A DNA stretch of 5,408 bases. Origin: Candidatus Aenigmatarchaeum sp. Its GTDB lineage: Archaea > Nanobdellota > Nanobdellia > Pacearchaeales > GW2011-AR1. A model generated the notes under the pieces. That model was given only the letters and a program-made list of their open reading frames with translations. It did not search any database and was not told the DNA's origin. Made by a program: the position numbers and the translations under genes. The stretch is from contig DYHK01000042.1 in NCBI GenBank assembly GCA_020724205.1, positions 1-5,408 of the forward strand. The letters are read 5' to 3'. Below, in pieces: positions 1-5,212 of this stretch (positions are counted from its first letter, which is position 1; each line of letters begins with the position of its first letter).

Positions 1-569
1 TGTTTATAGGATTCTGCTGAACCAATAGTTGTAACGATTCCTTCTCCTACCCGAGCAATGATTGTCTCTTCAGTTGCGCCACCAACGAGTCTCTGTAGAT
101 TTGCTCTTACAGTAACCCTTGCTTTTGCCTTTAATTCTATTCCATCTTTAGCCACCGCAGCTAATATCCCTTCTTTTGGCGCATCGATTACTCTTGGATT
201 AACTGATGTCTTAACTGCATCTAAAACATCACGTCCTGCCAAATCAATGGCACATGCCCTCTCAAATTTTAAGTCTAAATTTGCCTTATCTGCAGAGATG
301 AGGGATTTGACCACTTTAATTACATCACCACCAGCTAAATAATGTGCCTCCAATCTGTCTGTATTTACAGATAGGCCTGCTTTATGGAGCATAATTATAC
401 AAGGAACAATCACATGAGGAGAGACCTTTCTTAGACGCATACCAATGAGAGAAAAAATGGATATCTTTACTCCGGCAGCAATAGCCGCAATCCAGAGTCT
501 CACTGGTATTAGATAGACAAACAACCAGAGGAAGGCTAAAGCAATAAGAACAATGATTAATACTAACAT
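1..569 (-). CDS. floA: Flotillin-like protein FloA (UPF0365 family), N-terminal part, runs off window
   Basis: The 189 residues visible before the left edge match bacterial FloA, a lipid-raft-associated membrane scaffold of about 330 residues; the C-terminal coiled-coil half is outside the window. A hydrophobic N-terminal segment (residues 1-22) is followed by the family signature [19 protein letters not shown] (about 31-49), then [11 protein letters not shown] (about 73-83), [18 protein letters not shown] (about 108-125) and the SPFH stretch with [17 protein letters not shown] and [10 protein letters not shown] (about 141-170). The start is fixed by a strong Shine-Dalgarno GGAGG five bases upstream. 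The gene follows secD after one base, so it is in the same operon. My hand count gives 124 G+C in the first 300 bases (41%), clearly richer than secF (about 25% in 2341-2460). With the bacterial-type ribosome site, this suggests transfer from a bacterium or an assembly join. The family call is firm; its role in an archaeon is unknown. Confidence 0.95.
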   Translation of the reverse strand, partial: MLVLIIVLIALAFLWLFVYLIPVRLWIAAIAAGVKISIFSLIGMRLRKVSPHVIVPCIIMLHKAGLSVNTDRLEAHYLAGGDVIKVVKSLISADKANLDLKFERACAIDLAGRDVLDAVKTSVNPRVIDAPKEGILAAVAKDGIELKAKARVTVRANLQRLVGGATEETIIARVGEGIVTTIGSAESYK

Positions 570-570
570 C

Positions 571-1950
571 TCATCCTCCTTTCATTTTCTCTCTTATCGT
601 TTCTTCTCTCTTCGACTTTGCTTCATCTAGTATCACAATCTGTTGATCTACTCCAGTTCCAATAGTAACTAGTATTCCCACAATGCTTGGCAGATCAAGA
701 TTCCATTTTATGAGTGATGCTATGCCTAAGATAATTATTATTTCTGAGAAGCTTGTAAAAAGAACAGCTAGAGAAAGTTTAATGTTTCTGTATCTAATAA
801 AAACAATTATAGAAACAGCTAGAAGGCTAGCTAAACCTGTTAATAACAACAAGTAATTAAATTTCTCTCCAAGAATTGGAGAAATTGTGTCTAATTTAAC
901 GATCTCTAATTTGTAAGGTAAGCTTCCAGTGATTAATATTGTCTGCATTTGCTTCATTGAGGCTTCGGCATCTTCAATTGCAGAATTTCTATCAACTCCT
1001 GATCCACTTCCTTGAATCTGAATTTGAGTTGAAGCTCTTCCCTTAAGATCTTCACTAATTAGAAGAGATGTTGAAAGTTTGTCATCAACATAAAAATCAA
1101 TAGGTTTTTCTAAATATCTACCAGACGTTCCTGAAGAGGAGTTTACCTTAAGATTTTTTGTTATTTCAGCGTGTCTTTCAGCAGCTTCTTGAGACAGATG
1201 GATTACAAAACGATAATTACAAAGGTAACCATCTTGGAATTCATTACAAGACTCTACTCCTGCACATTTTGCATCATTTCTACAAACATATGTTATATCT
1301 TCATTTCCTCCTATAAATACTGTATCATTACCAATCTTAGCTTCAAATTTTCCTTGTTGTGAAATTAAATTATCTAAATCTTTTGGAGTTGCTCCTGCTA
1401 TCTCTATTAGCATAAAGTTATTTCCTGATAGGTCACTTACCTGTTTTATGCTTACATCACTTATTCCGTATACGTTAAATCTCTCATTACTTATAGCTAT
1501 AAGGTCTTGGATTTCAGCTGAAGAAAGAGGAACTTCTGGAGCTACTAAGGCTCTTGCTCCTCCTCTTAGGTCTAGGCCTGTTTTAATATTTGTCTTTGGG
1601 ATATCAGAAACAATAATTCCTTGTGGAGAGTCGCTGATGAAAGTAAATGAGTTTGTTTTTGTGGATATTGTTATTTTTGATTCATCAGAAAAATTAAGAC
1701 TTGAGGCTATTAGTGTGTAATCTTCAAAGTTATTTACATCTTTACTATTTATAGAAGTTATTACATCTCCTTGTCTTAAACCTTCACGGAAAGCTGATGA
1801 GTTAGAATCTATACTCTTAACCACAACACCACTTGACATAAATAAAGGTGGAAAACTAAATATAGAGAGTAAAGAGAGAGCTAGAATAGCAATCAGCATC
1901 CATATTTTCCAAGTTAGTTTTATTTTCATTTTATTTATTCTTTTCAGCAT
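571..1950 (-). CDS. secD: Protein-export membrane protein SecD, PDZ-containing, lacking the last two membrane segments
   Basis: SecD pairs with SecF to drive late steps of Sec-dependent export using the ion gradient. The 459 residues comprise a membrane anchor (about 16-36), a PDZ-like domain (about 39-106, with GVVVKSID and [16 protein letters not shown]), the SecD motif [16 protein letters not shown] (124-139), an extracytoplasmic P1-type region with four cysteines (223, 229, 235, 244; possible disulfides), and membrane segments at about 364-385, 392-414 and 419-441. The last carries the TM4 signature [20 protein letters not shown] with acidic residue D435. The protein then ends after about 20 charged residues; the two further segments normal in SecD (TM5-TM6) are absent and floA starts at once. 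The first ATG overlaps secF by 20 nt. A second ATG at 1929, one base after the secF stop, gives 452 residues and is equally possible, since neither has a Shine-Dalgarno. Confidence 0.93.
   Translation of the reverse strand: MLKRINKMKIKLTWKIWMLIAILALSLLSIFSFPPLFMSSGVVVKSIDSNSSAFREGLRQGDVITSINSKDVNNFEDYTLIASSLNFSDESKITISTKTNSFTFISDSPQGIIVSDIPKTNIKTGLDLRGGARALVAPEVPLSSAEIQDLIAISNERFNVYGISDVSIKQVSDLSGNNFMLIEIAGATPKDLDNLISQQGKFEAKIGNDTVFIGGNEDITYVCRNDAKCAGVESCNEFQDGYLCNYRFVIHLSQEAAERHAEITKNLKVNSSSGTSGRYLEKPIDFYVDDKLSTSLLISEDLKGRASTQIQIQGSGSGVDRNSAIEDAEASMKQMQTILITGSLPYKLEIVKLDTISPILGEKFNYLLLLTGLASLLAVSIIVFIRYRNIKLSLAVLFTSFSEIIIILGIASLIKWNLDLPSIVGILVTIGTGVDQQIVILDEAKSKREETIREKMKGG
575..582 (-). promoter_or_regulatory. 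Strong Shine-Dalgarno for floA inside the secD 3' end
   Basis: On the minus strand the bases read AAAGGAGG, then a five-base spacer that contains the secD TGA stop, then the floA ATG. It is the only clear Shine-Dalgarno in the window; the other protein genes have none and look leaderless or translationally coupled. It encodes the last SecD residues (KGG), so secD termination and floA initiation are physically coupled. Confidence 0.85.
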
Positions 1951-2953
1951 ACCATTTAATTAGTGAGGCATTTGTTATCCATGTATTAAACATATCAAAA
2001 AATAATCCTATTAATAAAACTGTAAAAATTTCCTGAAGTGTTGCTGAAAATGATGAAGTAATTGCTAGTCCAACAAGAACTACAACTATTGAAGTAAGAG
2101 TCATTGTCATACCTGTTTTAAATGCTTCATATATTCTTTTATTCACTGAATCTTCCTTTCTTTTTATTACTCTTGTTGTTAGAAGTATATCTGTGTCTAC
2201 ACTGTATCCAATAAGCATTAAAAAGGCTATTATTCCTCCTGTAGAAATTGTCATGCCCAACAGATTAACGACTGCTAGAGTCATTAGAATATCTGTAAAG
2301 GCGCAAAATATAACTGTAAATCCAGGAATACTGTATCTTATAGAAGCTCCTAAAATAAGAACTAAAATTAGTGATGAGAGGATAAATGCTTGATTAATAG
2401 TTATTATCTTCAAAAAGAAAAATAATAATGGAGTAATGAGTGATAGAACTATAATTATCCACTTGAATTTCTTTTGGCTAGAGAATATAAAGAAAACAAC
2501 TGTAGTCATGAAAGTAAATGCAAATAATATCGCAAGCATTAATTGTTTATAGAACCCTTCTCCTAAACTTGATCCTGTGAATTCCACAGAACTATTTTCA
2601 GAAGTGAGTTTAATTTTAAGATAGTTTTCTATAAAGGGAATTATTTCTTCTGGAGAGGCTTTAGTTTCTACAATAAATGCTACTTGTTCTCCAGTCACTA
2701 TATCTGAGATTCCTCTAACTGAAGAGTCTGGGAATGGTTTTTCTAATTCGCTCCTAAGCAGGTTAAGATCTGTATTCTGATTAACTTGAACTGATGTTCC
2801 TCCTGTTAAAGATATGTCTCTTCTTATAAAATCATTATTTTCTTGATAAAAAGAGTAAAGAAAGAATATAGATAAGACTAAGATAATGGCTGGCAGAATT
2901 AAAATTAGTTTATGATACTTATCATACTTTTCACTTAACTTTTGAAAATTCAT
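1931..2953 (-). CDS. secF: Protein-export membrane protein SecF
   Basis: SecF is the partner of SecD in the SecDF complex that assists protein translocation across the cytoplasmic membrane. The 340 residues show TM1 (about 15-35), the SecF/D motif ISLTGGTSVQV (47-57), an extracytoplasmic domain to about residue 130, TM2 (about 137-157), and the core TM3-TM6 block including AFTDILMTLAVV (218-229) and the archaeal-type TM4 signature MLIGYSVDTDILLTTRVIKR (246-265). It is longer than the roughly 290 residues I expect for archaeal SecF. The excess is a hydrophobic hairpin (about 164-204) inserted between TM2 and TM3, apparently adding two membrane segments. secF comes before secD, the archaeal order, and the genes overlap. 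A TATA box centred 26.5 nt before the ATG predicts a leaderless operon mRNA; no Shine-Dalgarno is present. Confidence 0.93.
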   Translation of the reverse strand: MNFQKLSEKYDKYHKLILILPAIILVLSIFFLYSFYQENNDFIRRDISLTGGTSVQVNQNTDLNLLRSELEKPFPDSSVRGISDIVTGEQVAFIVETKASPEEIIPFIENYLKIKLTSENSSVEFTGSSLGEGFYKQLMLAILFAFTFMTTVVFFIFSSQKKFKWIIIVLSLITPLLFFFLKIITINQAFILSSLILVLILGASIRYSIPGFTVIFCAFTDILMTLAVVNLLGMTISTGGIIAFLMLIGYSVDTDILLTTRVIKRKEDSVNKRIYEAFKTGMTMTLTSIVVVLVGLAITSSFSATLQEIFTVLLIGLFFDMFNTWITNASLIKWYAEKNK

Positions 2954-2974
2954 TTTTCTATAGCAGAAATATTC

Positions 2975-2983
2975 TATTTAAAG
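2975..2983 (-). promoter_or_regulatory. TATA box for the secF-secD-floA operon
   Basis: The minus strand reads CTTTAAATA. The TTTAAA core (2977-2982) is centred 26.5 nt upstream of the secF ATG, the usual archaeal TATA-to-start distance, so transcription would begin at or next to the start codon. It sits in the 41-bp gap after tRNA-Gly, so the operon can be transcribed independently of that tRNA. Confidence 0.6.
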
Positions 2984-2994
2984 ATATTTCTAAA

Positions 2995-3065
2995 TGCACC
3001 AGCCGGGAATCGAACCCGGATCATCTGGTTGGAAGCCAGAGATTCTACCATTAAACCACCGGTGC
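2995..3065 (-). tRNA. tRNA-Gly (anticodon UCC)
   Basis: A full cloverleaf can be drawn. The 7-bp acceptor pairs GCACCGG with CTGGTGC (one G-T). The D arm is typical of glycine tRNA (GGTTTAATGGTAGAAT). The anticodon loop CTTCCAA gives anticodon TCC, and the T arm is CCGGGTTCGATTCCCGG. The discriminator is A, and CCA is not encoded. There is no intron. It lies between the Nudix gene and secF, all on the same strand. Confidence 0.96.
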
Positions 3066-3090
3066 GTAATTATAGGTAATTTAATCTGGT

Positions 3091-3098
3091 TTTAAATA
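3091..3098 (-). promoter_or_regulatory. TATA box for tRNA-Gly, overlapping the Nudix stop codon
   Basis: The minus strand reads TATTTAAA; the TTTAAA core (3091-3096) is centred 28.5 nt before the tRNA 5' end. The element includes the TAA stop (3092-3094) and last codons of the upstream Nudix gene, so promoter and coding sequence share bases. Confidence 0.55.
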
Positions 3099-3535
3099 TT
3101 ACTGTTTTTAGATAAGAATTGGTATGCTTTTCTTAATGCTTCTTTCTGTCCAGAAAATTGAAGGAGGGTTAAGGCTTCTTTAAAATTCACCCATTTATAA
3201 TCTGAATGTTCATTTGACAATTCAATTGACTCTTTATATTTTTTAAGGGTTTCAAAAAGAAGAAATGTAACTGTTTTGGAAACCATAATTCCATTATTCT
3301 TTTGATAGGAATAAGTCTGATCAAATTCAAAATTATTAATTAATTTTATATCCTCTAGATTTGTCTCTTCTTTAATTTCTCTTAATGCTGTTTCATATGG
3401 TTTTTCTTTATCTTTTATTTTACCTTTTGGAAAATCCCAGTGAGTATGTCCATGAATATTATATTTAAGTAATAAAAATTGGGGAATTTTATCTAAATAA
3501 AAGATAATTGCTCCTACTGATTTTTCTTTAATCAT
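3092..3535 (-). CDS. Nudix hydrolase, Ap4A (bis-nucleosyl-tetraphosphatase) type
   Basis: Nudix enzymes hydrolyse nucleoside diphosphates linked to another moiety, with metal ions bound by the Nudix box. Here the box runs from G38 with E44, R52-E53 and E56-E57, fitting GX5EX7REUXEEXGU except that Asn59 replaces the usual last glycine. The preceding WDFPKGK (33-39) is typical of the diadenosine-tetraphosphate hydrolase (NUDT2-like) branch, and the 147-residue length fits a single-domain enzyme. The ATG is only 10 nt after the 3' end of tRNA-Arg, with no Shine-Dalgarno and no TATA box at the right distance, so the mRNA is probably released from a tRNA-Arg-Nudix transcript. No clear T-run follows the stop, so transcription may continue into tRNA-Gly. 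The family is certain; the Ap4A substrate is inferred. Confidence 0.9.
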   Translation of the reverse strand: MIKEKSVGAIIFYLDKIPQFLLLKYNIHGHTHWDFPKGKIKDKEKPYETALREIKEETNLEDIKLINNFEFDQTYSYQKNNGIMVSKTVTFLLFETLKKYKESIELSNEHSDYKWVNFKEALTLLQFSGQKEALRKAYQFLSKNSNI

Positions 3536-3545
3536 TTTAGTTCTA

Positions 3546-3621
3546 CGCGCCTGAGAGGATTTGAACCTCTGGCTCCCTCCTTAGGACGGAGGTACTCTAA
3601 TCCAGGCTGAGTTACAGGCGC
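3546..3621 (-). tRNA. tRNA-Arg (anticodon CCU)
   Basis: The acceptor pairs GCGCCTG with CAGGCGC, followed by discriminator G; CCA is not encoded. D stem is ACTC/GAGT, anticodon stem CCTCC/GGAGG, loop GTCCTAA (anticodon CCT, reading AGG), variable loop GAGCC, and T arm AGAGG-TTCAAAT-CCTCT. G at loop position 32 is uncommon, but all stems pair. The start codon of the downstream Nudix gene is 10 nt after its 3' end. Confidence 0.95.
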
Positions 3622-3644
3622 ATAATAAATTCAAGAAATCATTC

Positions 3645-3654
3645 TTTTTAAAAA
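3645..3654 (-). promoter_or_regulatory. TATA box for tRNA-Arg (and probably the Nudix gene)
   Basis: TTTTTAAAAA is a perfect palindrome centred 28.5 nt before the tRNA-Arg 5' end. It lies 17-26 nt beyond the HIT stop codon. Its T5 half could also act as the transcription stop for the tRNA-Leu-HIT unit, so one element may close one unit and open the next. Confidence 0.55.
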
Positions 3655-3670
3655 GTACTGGAATCTAAAT

Positions 3671-4081
3671 TTATAGGATTAATTGTATTCTATTTTTTAT
3701 CTCTAATAGTTTACTCTCGGTAAGTTTAAATTCTCTATCATAAGGAGCATAATTTCTTCCCCACCGTTCATCTTTAAAAATAATTCCCATAAATTCTCTT
3801 TTGTCTTTATATCTTGGAATTACATGAGTATGTAAGTGAGGAGAAGTATTAGCTAGAGTTGCATAGTTGAAAAGATCTGGATTAAACGAAGTAAGTAAGG
3901 CAGTTTTTAACTCTTTTCCAACCTGAAAATATTCCCTTTTCTCTTCCTCATTCATATCAAAAAAATCTACTACATTATCTCTTATAGCCCAGATATAACT
4001 TCTCCCTAAATAACACTGATTTTCATGTAAATAGACTTCCCAATGATTATATCTTTTAATTAATAATTTTTCAAATTCCAT
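3671..4081 (-). CDS. HIT-family nucleotide hydrolase/transferase
   Basis: The 136-residue protein carries the histidine triad: P81-HLHTHVIPR, with H82, H84 and H86, where the middle histidine is normally the nucleophile that forms a nucleotidyl intermediate. FNYATLAN just upstream (71-78) and the IPRY ending are typical of archaeal and bacterial HIT proteins that act on Ap4A-like dinucleotides or adenylylated compounds; the exact substrate cannot be read from sequence. The start codon lies only 3 nt after the tRNA-Leu discriminator base, with no room for a promoter or ribosome site, so the mRNA is most likely freed by tRNA 3' processing and read as leaderless. Length and motif order are normal for a single-domain HIT protein. 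Confidence 0.92.
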   Translation of the reverse strand: MEFEKLLIKRYNHWEVYLHENQCYLGRSYIWAIRDNVVDFFDMNEEEKREYFQVGKELKTALLTSFNPDLFNYATLANTSPHLHTHVIPRYKDKREFMGIIFKDERWGRNYAPYDREFKLTESKLLEIKNRIQLIL

Positions 4082-4084
4082 TTA

Positions 4085-4168
4085 TGCGGGGAACAGGATT
4101 CGAACCTGTGTAAGCACTAAGCTACGAGAGCCTAAATCTCGCCCATTTGACCACTCTGGCATCCCCGC
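4085..4168 (-). tRNA. tRNA-Leu (anticodon UAG)
   Basis: This is a class II tRNA of 84 nt with a long variable arm. The acceptor pairs GCGGGGA with TCCCCGC, discriminator A, no encoded CCA. The anticodon stem is CGAGA/TCTCG with loop TTTAGGC, giving anticodon TAG (reads CUN leucine codons). The T arm is ACAGG-TTCGAAT-CCTGT. It diverges from the 5S gene and is followed after 3 nt by the HIT start codon. Confidence 0.95.
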
Positions 4169-4190
4169 GTAAAAAAATGAGTATGAAAAG

Positions 4191-4200
4191 GTTTAAAAAT
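4191..4200. promoter_or_regulatory. Single TATA element between divergent tRNA-Leu and 5S rRNA
   Basis: The 53-bp gap between the two RNA genes holds one strong TATA-like element, with palindromic core TTTAAA at 4192-4197. Its centre is 26.5 nt from the tRNA-Leu 5' end and 27.5 nt from the 5S 5' end, the correct archaeal distance in both directions. The 5S side is preceded by purine-rich GAAAAGG, resembling a TFB recognition element; the tRNA side has CAAGAGTA. No second TATA box at the right distance is visible, so a shared bidirectional core promoter is the simplest reading. Confidence 0.6.
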
Positions 4201-4221
4201 ACTCTTGTATACGAAATTTCA

Positions 4222-4330
<109 letters not shown>

Positions 4331-4340
4331 TTTATTTTTT
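4331..4340 (+). terminator. T-rich terminator of the 5S gene
   Basis: TTTATTTTTT follows directly on the 5S 3' end, matching the oligo-T terminators used by archaeal RNA polymerase. No hairpin is needed. Confidence 0.6.
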
Positions 4341-4360
4341 CGAGATATATATAATTTTAT

Positions 4361-4389
4361 AATAAGGTATTCAAAAGAAAGGCCTTATT
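4361..4389. repeat. 29-bp palindromic repeat, left copy
   Basis: The copy begins AATAAGG and ends CCTTATT, forming an outer stem of 7-8 bp over an imperfect centre. It matches the copy at 5108-5136 at 23 of 29 positions (my alignment), with the outer arms identical. Its right arm contains the first two bases of the reversed stop codon of the methyltransferase part. It lies where the 5S and methyltransferase transcripts converge, so it could also act as a two-way terminator. Confidence 0.55.
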
Positions 4390-4738
4390 AAGGGCTATCT
4401 TTTCTAGAAGCAATTCTTTGTTTTATAGAATTATATGTTTTTGAAACTAAATTTGTTGGTAACCATCTGGGAACTGCTTTTGTGTAGCTTTTGTATTCTT
4501 CTCCAAATTGTAACTCATTTTTTCTTTCTTCTGTTCTTGCAGTTAATTCTGTAAGACCAATATATGATACTAATGCTAAAGCCGTATCGATAGCTGGACC
4601 CATCATAGTGAACCCGATTCCAACAAGCGTTTGTGCTAAATAACAAGGATGTCTACAAAAATTATATGCACCACTTTTAACCAATTTAGGATTCTCTCTT
4701 TCTTTGATATTATTACAGATAGTTCTCATTTTCATCAT
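4388..4738 (-). CDS. ICMT/PEMT-like membrane methyltransferase, C-terminal catalytic part (out of frame with N-terminal part)
   Basis: This 116-residue frame holds the catalytic half of isoprenylcysteine carboxyl / phospholipid N-methyltransferase-like membrane enzymes, which use S-adenosylmethionine. It shows KLVKSGAYNFCRHPCYLAQ (18-36, with the R-H-P-x-Y motif), a hydrophobic segment (about 36-62), and the E-R and FGEEYKSYTKAVPRWLP ending (70-94), all family hallmarks. It lacks the N-terminal membrane segments; these are supplied by the upstream reading frame, which overlaps it by 26 nt and is shifted by one base. The two are probably one gene of about 200 residues broken by an indel, or less likely joined by frameshifting. 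The ATG at 4738 has no Shine-Dalgarno and may not be a real start. The substrate is unknown. Confidence 0.75.
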   Translation of the reverse strand: MMKMRTICNNIKERENPKLVKSGAYNFCRHPCYLAQTLVGIGFTMMGPAIDTALALVSYIGLTELTARTEERKNELQFGEEYKSYTKAVPRWLPTNLVSKTYNSIKQRIASRKDSP

Positions 4739-4982
4739 TCATTGATTTCATGAATGCACCAACTCCGGCAACCGCAAAACCTCCAATAGCTAAAGCAATA
4801 TTATCTGGACCTTGTTCAACAACGTAATCAATAGGGTTTTTTCCATGGAAGACTATTGATTTTAAGATAATACTGGCTGGAATATAAACGAGAGGCAAAT
4901 GCCTTGCTAAATTAAGTTTAAATTCTTTCTTTTCAAGACTTGAGATATCCTCTCTAATCTTACTTTCTAAACCCGTTTCCAT
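4713..4982 (-). CDS. N-terminal membrane part of the split methyltransferase
   Basis: This 89-residue frame has a charged N-terminus (1-26) and two hydrophobic segments (about 28-45 and 60-79). It ends in a low-complexity run rich in Asp, Glu and Asn after GAFMKS, which looks like out-of-frame reading. The methyltransferase half begins in the +1 frame within a stretch of ATGA-like repeats (about 4724-4742), a likely slippage site. Moving frame near residue 82 would give a continuous protein with the expected layout: two membrane segments, a short linker, then KLVKSGAYNFCRHP. A TTTAAA box centred 27.5 nt before the ATG supports this start and a leaderless mRNA. On its own it could be an unrelated small membrane protein, but the order argues for one broken gene. 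Confidence 0.6.
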   Translation of the reverse strand: METGLESKIREDISSLEKKEFKLNLARHLPLVYIPASIILKSIVFHGKNPIDYVVEQGPDNIALAIGGFAVAGVGAFMKSMNDENENYL

Positions 4983-5002
4983 AAGGGTTCTAATTATAAA
5001 TT

Positions 5003-5013
5003 CCTTTTAAATC
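5003..5013 (-). promoter_or_regulatory. TATA box for the methyltransferase gene
   Basis: The minus strand reads GATTTAAAAGG; the core TTTAAA (5007-5012) is centred 27.5 nt upstream of the ATG at 4982. This is the same geometry as at secF and the RNA genes and predicts a leaderless transcript. A second AT-rich element, TTTATAATT (4992-5000), is too close to the start to serve. Confidence 0.5.
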
Positions 5014-5107
5014 TTACTATTTTAACTACTATTAAGTTACTAATATGATAATTGGTATAACAGACTTTGTCACAAATTGTAAAATAAAAAATGTCATATA
5101 GGTTTTT

Positions 5108-5136
5108 AATAAGGTCTTTAAAGTGAAGACCTTATT
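5108..5136. repeat. 29-bp palindromic repeat, right copy (11-bp perfect stem)
   Basis: AATAAGGTCTT (5108-5118) pairs perfectly with AAGACCTTATT (5126-5136); a further T-G and A-T pair leave a tiny loop. It lies between the two divergent protein genes, upstream of both, where a terminator would not be expected. It matches the left copy at 4361-4389 in length and at 23 of 29 bases. Apart from promoter elements, nothing else is evident in the gene-free stretch 4983-5212. Confidence 0.6.
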
Positions 5137-5182
5137 TATAATATGTTGCTCTAAAAATAGCACTATATTAGAAATAGGAAAA

Positions 5183-5190
5183 TTAATTAA
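5183..5190 (+). promoter_or_regulatory. Possible TATA element for the right-edge gene
   Basis: TTAATTAA is centred 26.5 nt before the ATG at 5213 and follows a purine-rich AGGAAAA. The spacing fits the pattern elsewhere in the window, but the sequence is only generic AT-rich DNA. Confidence 0.3.
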
Positions 5191-5212
5191 ATTAACTCTT
5201 TATTAAGAGGCT

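Noticed and set aside
58..342. 94-codon open frame on the plus strand
   Set aside because: It lies wholly antisense to the strongly conserved floA coding sequence and has no recognisable motif.
1..570. Missing SecD TM5-TM6 encoded downstream in another frame (simple frameshift)
   Set aside because: The sequence after the secD stop is fully accounted for by FloA, and I see no SecD-like helices there, so a one-base error does not explain the truncation.
1171..1720. Two plus-strand open frames within secD (1171-1362 and 1448-1720)
   Set aside because: Both are antisense shadows of a well-supported SecD; neither has a promoter, ribosome site or family motif.
2193..2393. 66-codon plus-strand open frame within secF
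   Set aside because: It is antisense to the conserved TM3-TM4 block of SecF and has no independent support.
5066..5076. Palindrome TTTGTCACAAA as a possible operator
   Set aside because: Five-base arms are expected by chance in AT-rich intergenic DNA, and it is neither repeated nor placed at a promoter.
4361..5136. CRISPR-like reading of the two 29-bp repeats
   Set aside because: There are only two imperfect copies more than 700 bp apart, with a gene between them and no spacer array.
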